Below, piece after piece: positions 43,677-49,363 of a stretch of DNA of 49,363 nt (positions are counted from its first letter, which is position 1; each line of letters starts with the position of its first letter). The notes under the pieces are model-generated. The model made no database searches and was not told the DNA's origin. It saw only the letters and a program-made list of their open reading frames with translations. The translations under genes were made by a program, and so were the position numbers. The stretch comes from an uncultured Clostridia bacterium (GTDB taxonomy: Bacteria > Bacillota > Clostridia > TANB77 > CAG-508): NCBI GenBank assembly GCA_934167175.1, contig CAKPKF010000012.1, positions 1-49,363 of the forward strand, read 5' to 3'.

Positions 43677-44375
43677 ATGTCTATTTATGCAATAGCAGAC
43701 TTACATTTATCTCTTAATGAATCTAAACCAATGGATATATTTGGAGACAACTGGTATAAACATGAAGAAAAAATAAAAAAAGACTGGATAGAAAAAGTAA
43801 ATGATGATGATTTAGTAATACTACCTGGAGATTTTTCATGGGCAATGTATTTAGAAGATACTTATAAAGATTTTGAATATATAAATAAATTACCAGGGAA
43901 AAAAATTTTATTAAAAGGAAACCATGATTATTGGTGGACAACTCTAAAGAGCATGAATAATTTTATAGAAGAAAATAAATTTAGAAATATAGAATTTTTG
44001 TATAATAATAGTTTTATATATGAAAATAAAATAATTACTGGAACAAGAGGCTGGGGACTTAAAGAGAAAAATAACGAAAAAATGATAAATAGAGAGCTTA
44101 TTAGGCTAGAGTTATCATTAAAAGATGGGATAGATAAATATGGAACAGAAAAAGAAATAATAACATGCATGCATTATCCACCAATTATAAAAGAAGATAA
44201 TTATAGTACAAATAAATTTATAAATATTATGAAAAAATACAATGTAAAAAAATGCTTGTATGGGCATTTACATGGCAAGTCACATGAAGAAGCAATAGAA
44301 GGAATAATAGAGAACATTGAATTTGAATTGGTGAGTGCAGATTATTTAGATTTTAAATTAAAAAAAGTAATATGA
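43677..44375 (+). CDS. Metallophosphoesterase
   Basis: A 232-residue calcineurin-like phosphoesterase with all metal motifs in order: 'IADLHLS', 'LPGDFSWAMY', 'KGNHDYWW', 'CMHYPPI' and 'YGHLHGKS'. The length and the 'GDFSW' variant fit the YkuE-distinct small group often found near tsaD or ligase genes in Clostridia. The substrate is not known. AGGAGG lies 8 bases before the ATG and within the end of tsaD, so the two are probably co-translated, and output of this gene may depend on how many ribosomes pass the tsaD CGG. Confidence 0.92.
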   Translation: MSIYAIADLHLSLNESKPMDIFGDNWYKHEEKIKKDWIEKVNDDDLVILPGDFSWAMYLEDTYKDFEYINKLPGKKILLKGNHDYWWTTLKSMNNFIEENKFRNIEFLYNNSFIYENKIITGTRGWGLKEKNNEKMINRELIRLELSLKDGIDKYGTEKEIITCMHYPPIIKEDNYSTNKFINIMKKYNVKKCLYGHLHGKSHEEAIEGIIENIEFELVSADYLDFKLKKVI

Positions 44376-44392
44376 AACGATATTAGAATTTC

Positions 44393-44421
44393 TTGCGTAA
44401 AGATATTTTAAGCTATATAAT
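44393..44421 (+). promoter_or_regulatory. Promoter of the TetR gene
   Basis: TTGCGT (44393-44398), 17-base spacer, TATAAT (44416-44421). Confidence 0.6.
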
Positions 44422-44450
44422 AATCAAAAAATAATAGTAGGTGTGTGTAA

Positions 44451-45020
44451 ATGAATAAAACAAAAAGAAAAATTTTTGAAACTTCTATGCAATTATTTGC
44501 ACAAAAGGGATACGATGCAACTAGTGTAGAAGAAATTACTGCTGCTGTTGGAGTAGCAAAAGGAACACTATATTATCATTTTTCTAGTAAAGAACAAATT
44601 TTTAATTTTCTAGTTGAAGAAGGAATGAAGTTACTAAGAAATAGTATAGAGATAAAGACAGAAAAATTAAACAATTCATTAGATAAAGTAAGAGCAATAA
44701 TATTAATACAGATAAAAATTTTAATAAAATATGAAAATTTTGTTACAATTATACTTAGTCAAATATGGGGAAATGAATCTAGAAACATAAAATGTAGAAC
44801 TCAACTTTTAGAATGCATAAAGATGGTTGAAGATATTATAAAAGAAGGAATAGAAAAAGGTGAAATAGTTAATGTTGACCCAGCAGTTGTAGCATCACAA
44901 ATATTTTCACTTACATGTTCAAGTTTGATATATAAATTAAAAAACAATGAACCAATAAATATTCAAAAGATATATAGTGACTTTAACAAAACAATAGTGG
45001 AAGGATTAAAAGCTAAGTAA
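44451..45020 (+). CDS. TetR/AcrR-family transcription regulator
   Basis: The 189-residue protein has the TetR N-terminal helix-turn-helix: 'TSMQLFAQKGYDATSVEEIT' then 'GVAKGTLYYHFSSKEQIF', a very close match to the family. The C-terminal ~130 residues are the helical ligand domain, divergent as usual. The start has GGTGTG upstream, a weak site. No effector gene of the drug pump type lies beside it; the nearest is the unknown 317-residue protein gene downstream, which it may control. Confidence 0.93.
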   Translation: MNKTKRKIFETSMQLFAQKGYDATSVEEITAAVGVAKGTLYYHFSSKEQIFNFLVEEGMKLLRNSIEIKTEKLNNSLDKVRAIILIQIKILIKYENFVTIILSQIWGNESRNIKCRTQLLECIKMVEDIIKEGIEKGEIVNVDPAVVASQIFSLTCSSLIYKLKNNEPINIQKIYSDFNKTIVEGLKAK

Positions 45021-45067
45021 AAAAATATAAGTTATACAAAAAAATGGAAATTACAAAGGAAAAGAAT

Positions 45068-45099
45068 GTAATATTTTTGTAACAAAAATGTAACAAAAT
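45068..45099 (+). promoter_or_regulatory. Three repeats at 11-bp period upstream of the 317-residue protein gene
   Basis: TGTAATATTT (45068), TGTAACAAAA (45079) and TGTAACAAAA (45090) are exactly 11 bp apart and end 26 bases before a promoter. The spacing resembles a Pho box but the bases fit less well than at 16421-16470. A TetR-type site would be palindromic, which this is not. Confidence 0.4.
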
Positions 45100-45125
45100 C
45101 GAAATATGAAATTTTATGATTTCCC

Positions 45126-45154
45126 TTGTAGTTTAATGTAAGAAGATGTATAAT
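45126..45154 (+). promoter_or_regulatory. Promoter of the 317-residue protein gene
   Basis: TTGTAG (45126-45131), 17-base spacer, TATAAT (45149-45154). Confidence 0.65.
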
Positions 45155-45201
45155 AATATTGATAATGATAAAAGTACTTATGATAAAGGAGGGAGGTTTA
45201 C

Positions 45202-46155
45202 ATGTTTAGAAGAAGAAAATCTGGCATAGTAAACGTTAGAATGGTAATAACTGAAGAGAAAATATTGTCAAACATAGATAAGGTACAAAAGTTAATTAAT
45301 CCAAAAAGTAAAAAACAAATTGTACAATTAGAAGATGACAATTATTTTAAAGACTTAATAGAATCAATAAAAACATATCTATTAGAATATCCTAAAAAGA
45401 AAAACTTCCCTAAAACTGTATATAAAGCTGCATATGGATTAGTAGAATATGCTACAAACCAATTTGAAGAAAATACAAAAAATATAGAAGAACTTATAAG
45501 GCAAAGAGAAAAAAATATAGGATTAGCAGGAGAATTAAAAGATATTCTTGAAGTTGTTGAAAATAAAGAAAAAGATTGGAAAGATAGAGTAAAACAAGCA
45601 TCAAATAGTTTTCAAGATGATATAATTGATACTCTCGGAATAATAGGAAGAGCTAAAAGTAAAAAATCACAAAATTATCAAGATGCTTTAAAACTTGTAA
45701 ATGCTAGAATTGTAAATTTAGAATCAAATTTACACATTGAAATAGATATGGAAAGAATAGAGGATAGATCAAAAGCTTTAAGTTATATTGGGATAGAGGT
45801 TGCAGATGCATTAAAAGCTATACCAGCACCAGTTGACGATGAACCACAAGAGACAATAGTTGAAGAACCAATATCACAAATACAACAATTAGAGGAAAAA
45901 CCAAAAGCTAAGAAGAAAAAAATAAAGCAAAAAGAACAGCAACAACAAGTATTACAAGTGCCAGACGGACAAACAATGCAAGAAGATATACAAGAAATTC
46001 AACACGTAGAGCCAATGCTAGAAATGCCAAAAATGAAAATTTCATTATGGCAAAGAATAAAAAATAGCAAACTAGTTAGAACAATAAACTATATACTAAA
46101 AATAAAAGTAGTGTTAGAATTTCCAGCTTTGCCAGAAGGAAGAGGAGAACAATAA
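45202..46155 (+). CDS. Unknown protein, helical, with a Glu/Lys/Gln-rich linker
   Basis: No family is recognised. The 317-residue product starts very basic ('MFRRRKSGIVNVRM'), has a long helical, charged central part (residues 20-215) with coiled-coil character, then a low-complexity segment of Pro/Glu/Gln/Lys (residues ~215-270), and ends with a short basic-hydrophobic C-terminus ('ISLWQRIKNSKLVRTINYIL'). No signal peptide. AGGAGGGAGG lies 6 bases before the ATG, a very strong site. Strong promoter and terminator make it a single-gene transcript. It may be a cytoplasmic scaffold; function unknown. Confidence 0.7.
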   Translation: MFRRRKSGIVNVRMVITEEKILSNIDKVQKLINPKSKKQIVQLEDDNYFKDLIESIKTYLLEYPKKKNFPKTVYKAAYGLVEYATNQFEENTKNIEELIRQREKNIGLAGELKDILEVVENKEKDWKDRVKQASNSFQDDIIDTLGIIGRAKSKKSQNYQDALKLVNARIVNLESNLHIEIDMERIEDRSKALSYIGIEVADALKAIPAPVDDEPQETIVEEPISQIQQLEEKPKAKKKKIKQKEQQQQVLQVPDGQTMQEDIQEIQHVEPMLEMPKMKISLWQRIKNSKLVRTINYILKIKVVLEFPALPEGRGEQ

Positions 46156-46168
46156 AATATTATATAAG

Positions 46169-46208
46169 AAAAGAGATTCAGCATATTATAGTGCTGAATC
46201 TCTTTTTT
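46169..46208 (+). terminator. Terminator before the glycosyltransferase locus
   Basis: AAAAGAGATTCAGCA, loop TATTATAG, its complement, then TT. Confidence 0.92.
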
Positions 46209-46243
46209 GATACACAAAAAATTCTTAATAATTTTATATAACA

Positions 46244-46272
46244 TTGACCTGATTTTAACATTGTGATAGAAT
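46244..46272 (+). promoter_or_regulatory. Promoter of the glycosyltransferase locus
   Basis: TTGACC (46244-46249), 17-base spacer, TAGAAT (46267-46272) with an upstream TG. Confidence 0.65.
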
Positions 46273-46319
46273 TACAGAAGTTGAAAAAGATAAAAATAAG
46301 GGGAACAAGGGGATAAAAA

Positions 46320-47270
46320 ATGAAAAAGATTTCAATAATAGTGCCAGTATATTATAATCATGATAATCTTTTGCCATTGTATGCAGATTTGAAAGAAAAA
46401 GTATTTACAAAGCTACCAACTGAAACTGAATATGAATTGATATTTGTTGATGATGGTTCAAAGGACGATTCTTATAAAGTCATGCAGGATTTAGCAAAAA
46501 TAGACACAAACATAAAAAATATAAGATTATCAAGAAATTTTGGAGAACATGCTGCAATTTTAGCAGGATTATCACAGTGTACAGGAGATTGTGCTGTAAG
46601 AAAAGCAGCAGATTTACAAGAACCATCTGAAATGATATTAGATATGATGAAAAAATATGAAGAAGGAAATAAAGTTGTTTTAGCAGTAAGAGCTGATAGA
46701 GATGAGCCTGTTACTCAAAAAGCATTTTCTAATTTATATGCATTTTTAATGCGAAAACTTGCATTGCATAATATGCCAAAAGGTGGATTTGATTCATTTT
46801 TAATAGATAGACAAATTGTTGATTTTTTAGTAAAAATGCAGGAGTGTAACACATCTTTGATGAGTCAAATACTGTGGGCTGGTTTTGAAACAGCAACAGT
46901 TCCATATGTTAGAAAAAAGAGAGAAATAGGTAAGTCAAAATGGACTTTATCTAAAAAAATAAAATTAGTATATGATTCATTATTAAGTTTTTCATACTTT
47001 CCAATAAAAATGATAACAACAGCTGGCTTTTTTAGTTTTTTTATAGCATTAGTCTGGCTTGTAGTTATCATATATAGAAGGATGACAGGTATAATTGATG
47101 TTGAAGGATATGCATCAATTATAATAATCATGTTAGTCGGCTTTGGAGTTATAATGCTTTCTATAGGAATTTTGGGAGAATACTTATGGAGAACATTCGA
47201 TGCAGCTAGAAAGAGACCACCATATATTATAGAAAGAGTGGAGAAAGGTGAAGAATCTAACAATGGATAA
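46320..47270 (+). CDS. Family 2 glycosyltransferase, GtrB/DPM1-like
   Basis: The 316-residue protein has a GT-A fold start 'ISIIVPVYYNHDNLLPLYAD', the nucleotide-binding 'FVDDGSKDDSY', 'RLSRNFGEHAAILAGL' and 'KAADLQEPSEM', then two C-terminal membrane helices. This is the layout of enzymes that load a sugar from UDP onto undecaprenyl phosphate. AAGGGG lies about 9 bases before the ATG. It leads a locus with a polytopic membrane protein and a sugar aminotransferase, so it probably prepares a lipid-linked sugar for cell-surface modification. Confidence 0.9.
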   Translation: MKKISIIVPVYYNHDNLLPLYADLKEKVFTKLPTETEYELIFVDDGSKDDSYKVMQDLAKIDTNIKNIRLSRNFGEHAAILAGLSQCTGDCAVRKAADLQEPSEMILDMMKKYEEGNKVVLAVRADRDEPVTQKAFSNLYAFLMRKLALHNMPKGGFDSFLIDRQIVDFLVKMQECNTSLMSQILWAGFETATVPYVRKKREIGKSKWTLSKKIKLVYDSLLSFSYFPIKMITTAGFFSFFIALVWLVVIIYRRMTGIIDVEGYASIIIIMLVGFGVIMLSIGILGEYLWRTFDAARKRPPYIIERVEKGEESNNG

Positions 47271-48606
47271 AGTATTAGAAATTTGTAAAAAACATAAGAA
47301 AGCTATACTAGCTATATTTTTATTAGTGATATTTTGCTATTATTTAATTTGGACAATTTCACAACCATTTAATACATGTCCTGACGAGGGAATGAAATGG
47401 GATATATGTAAGTATATTGCAGAACACAATTCAATACCAGATGGAAGAGAAGAAAGTATAAGAAATCCTATATGGGGAATTTCATATGCATTTCAGCCGA
47501 TTCTTACATATATTGTAGGAGCTATATTTGTTAAAATAGCATCTATATTTACAACAGACCAATTTGCTTTAGTTGTTTCAGCAAGGCTTGTTAGCACAAT
47601 AAGTATGACATTAGCAATTTATTTTGTAATAAAAATTGCAGATAAATTATTTGAAAAAAAGGAAATATATAAATATTTGTTTATAACTATAATTGCATTC
47701 CAACCAATAACTGCTTTCTTAGCTTCGTATATAAATAATGACACTACTGCAATATTATCAATAACAATGATAATTTATTTATGGATTTTAGGTTTAAAGA
47801 GTAATTGGAAAACAAAATATTGTATATTGTTGGGACTAGCTATTGGTTTTTGTGCGTTAACATATTATAACGCATATGGATACATACTATGTAGTGTAAT
47901 AATTTGCTTAATATCAACAATATTAAACAAAATGAAAGTAAAAGATATAATACAAAAGGCAATAATAGTTTCATTTGTGGCATTTGTAGTAGCTGGATGG
48001 TGGTTTATTAGAAATGCAGTAATTTACGATGGAGATATATTAGGTGCTAGCACTCAAAATGAATATGGCGATAAATATGCAATGGAAGAATACAAACCAT
48101 CAACTAGAAAAACACCACAAAATTCAGGTGAAAGCCTTTGGAATATGTTACATCAAGACGAGTGGATAATTACTACAGCTAAAAGTTTTGTCGGAATGTT
48201 TGGTTACCATTCAATTGTGATGTCAAATAAAATATATTTTTCATATTTTTTAATATGGACAATTGGCGGAATTGGGTGTATATTAAAATTTAAAGAGTTA
48301 TTTGCCTATAAAAAGGAAGAAAAAGACAAATACTTGTTAAATTATATATTCGTAATATCAATATTAATCCCAATTGCTTTAAGCATAATGTATTCATATA
48401 CAAGTGATTTTCAACCACAAGGTAGATATATAATGGGAATTATAGTACCATTTACATATTTTCTAGTTAATGGAATAGAAGCAGTGTTAGAAAAAGTTAT
48501 TAAATCACAAAAAATAAAAATGATTATTCTGATATTACTAATTACACTTATATTGTTAATATCATATAAAGCAATATTTTCATATGTAATACCGACATAC
48601 AAATAA
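47263..48606 (+). CDS. Polytopic GT-C-like membrane glycosyltransferase
   Basis: About 447 residues with roughly ten membrane helices, starting right after a short basic N-terminus. The first outer loop has 'SQPFNTCPDEGMKWDICKYI', with an Asp-Glu pair as in the GT39/DUF2142-type glycosyltransferases that take sugars from polyprenyl-phosphate donors. The last loop is followed by 'QPQGRYIMGIIVPFTYFLV', a family-like segment. The ATG at 47263 overlaps the end of the GT2 gene by 8 bases; a GTG at 47248 is an alternative start. It would act with the GT2 gene product: one charges the lipid, the other uses it. Confidence 0.82.
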   Translation: MDKVLEICKKHKKAILAIFLLVIFCYYLIWTISQPFNTCPDEGMKWDICKYIAEHNSIPDGREESIRNPIWGISYAFQPILTYIVGAIFVKIASIFTTDQFALVVSARLVSTISMTLAIYFVIKIADKLFEKKEIYKYLFITIIAFQPITAFLASYINNDTTAILSITMIIYLWILGLKSNWKTKYCILLGLAIGFCALTYYNAYGYILCSVIICLISTILNKMKVKDIIQKAIIVSFVAFVVAGWWFIRNAVIYDGDILGASTQNEYGDKYAMEEYKPSTRKTPQNSGESLWNMLHQDEWIITTAKSFVGMFGYHSIVMSNKIYFSYFLIWTIGGIGCILKFKELFAYKKEEKDKYLLNYIFVISILIPIALSIMYSYTSDFQPQGRYIMGIIVPFTYFLVNGIEAVLEKVIKSQKIKMIILILLITLILLISYKAIFSYVIPTYK

Positions 48607-48628
48607 ATATAGAAAGAAGAGATAAAAA

Positions 48629-49363
48629 ATGATAGGTTTTAATGTTCCAATTTATATTGATGAATCAATTAATTGCATAAAAAAGGTAATAGGAAATAGA
48701 AAAATTTGCGGTGATGGAGAATTTACCAAAAAGTGCAGTAATTTAATGGAAAAAAGGTTTAAAGCACAAAAAGTACTATTTACAACATCTTGTACTTCAG
48801 CATTAGAAATGGCAGCAATTCTTTTGAATATACAACCAGGAGATGAGGTAATACTTCCATCATATACTTTTGTATCAACTGCAGATGCATTTGTAATGGT
48901 GGGAGCTAAGATAGTTTTTGTAGATATAAATCCCAATACAATGAACATAGATGAAAATAAAATAGAAGAAGCTATAACTTCTAAGACTAAAGCTATAGTT
49001 GTTGTCCATTACGCAGGAACTTCGCCAGATATGGATAAAATAATGGAAATTTCTAAAAAACATAACTTAAAAGTAGTAGAAGATGCTGCACAAGGAGTTA
49101 TGGCTAAATATAAGGATAAATACCTTGGAACAATAGGAGATTTAGGTTGTTATAGTTTTCATGAAACAAAAAATTATAGTATGGGTGAAGGCGGAGCTAT
49201 CGTAATAAATGATCCCGAATTAGTGGAAAGAGCAGAAATAATTAGAGAAAAAGGAACTAATAGAAGCAAATTTTTTAGAGGAGAAATTGATAAATATACT
49301 TGGGTTGATTATGGTTCATCATATTTACCAAGTGAATTAAATTGTGCATATTTATATCCTCAA
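48629..49363 (+). CDS. DegT/RffA-type sugar aminotransferase (3' partial)
   Basis: A PLP-dependent nucleotide-sugar aminotransferase, cut by the window end after 245 codons. It begins 'MIGFNVPIYIDESINCIKKV' and has 'FTTSCTSALEMAAIL', 'LPSYTFVSTADAF', 'EDAAQGVMAKYK' and 'GCYSFHETKNYSMGEGGA', with the PLP lysine in the last. The 'FHETKN' form is typical of RffA/WecE (dTDP-4-amino-4,6-dideoxygalactose transaminase). AAGAAGAGA lies before the ATG. It is the third gene of the surface-sugar locus. The C-terminal part is unseen. Confidence 0.93.
   Translation, partial: MIGFNVPIYIDESINCIKKVIGNRKICGDGEFTKKCSNLMEKRFKAQKVLFTTSCTSALEMAAILLNIQPGDEVILPSYTFVSTADAFVMVGAKIVFVDINPNTMNIDENKIEEAITSKTKAIVVVHYAGTSPDMDKIMEISKKHNLKVVEDAAQGVMAKYKDKYLGTIGDLGCYSFHETKNYSMGEGGAIVINDPELVERAEIIREKGTNRSKFFRGEIDKYTWVDYGSSYLPSELNCAYLYPQ

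Overview
The window looks like chromosomal DNA of a very AT-rich, low-GC Gram-positive bacterium (Bacillota, most likely an uncultured gut-type Clostridia lineage). The signs are strong purine-rich Shine-Dalgarno sites, arginine written almost wholly as AGA with a few CGT/CGA codons, U-tailed hairpin terminators, and a Firmicute gene set (DisA, RadA, MutS2, RbgA, Mini-RNase III, RNase J, a SpoVB-type flippase, EF-Ts, CTP synthase). No insertion sequence, prophage or CRISPR array is seen.

Layout. 1-3.1 kb: edge of a possible conjugative or integrated element (a truncated winged-helix-like protein facing a VirD4/TraD-type coupling ATPase). 3.3-7 kb: SpoVB-like flippase, HU, tRNA-Leu and a VbhA/Fic-type toxin-antitoxin pair. 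7-16 kb: pyrG, rpsB, tsf, two tRNA-Gly, metG, ispG and a CDF metal transporter. 16-22.9 kb: a small membrane protein under a probable Pho box, radA-disA, a pilin-like/formylglycine-enzyme-like fusion, a membrane cyclophilin. 23-28.9 kb: a Sua5/TsaC gene, then small accessory genes (P-loop kinase, DUF402, GNAT, zinc ribbon, MazG, a decayed uracil-DNA glycosylase, hydrolase), rbgA, mrnC, tRNA-Glu. 29-39.4 kb: radical SAM protein, LonB-type protease, the tsaE-tsaB-rimI operon, cadherin-like surface protein, mutS2, HD protein, dapA. 39.4-49.4 kb: a possible short transcript, RNase J, a site-2 protease, tsaD, phosphoesterase, TetR regulator, and the start of a cell-surface sugar locus (GT2, GT-C-like membrane protein, RffA/WecE-type aminotransferase, cut by the window end).

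Main result. Five genes (SpoVB-like flippase, fic, an unnamed membrane-anchored protein, radA twice, tsaD) look frameshifted, but all six breaks are the same event. In each, the zero-frame codon at the break is CGG, and skipping its C (+1) restores the family sequence with a glycine (GGA or GGT) at that spot. In my manual scan of every gene on both strands I found no other in-frame CGG: every other CGG trinucleotide in a coding region is out of phase. The simplest reading is that CGG is not a sense codon here but a +1 recoding signal, so that CGGN is read as glycine. Since tsaD is needed for the t6A tRNA modification and its whole pathway (TsaC/Sua5, TsaB, TsaE, TsaD) is in this window, the shift is probably productive and routine rather than a sign of pseudogenes. 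A uracil-DNA glycosylase gene with frameshifts not at CGG serves as a contrasting, genuinely decayed example.
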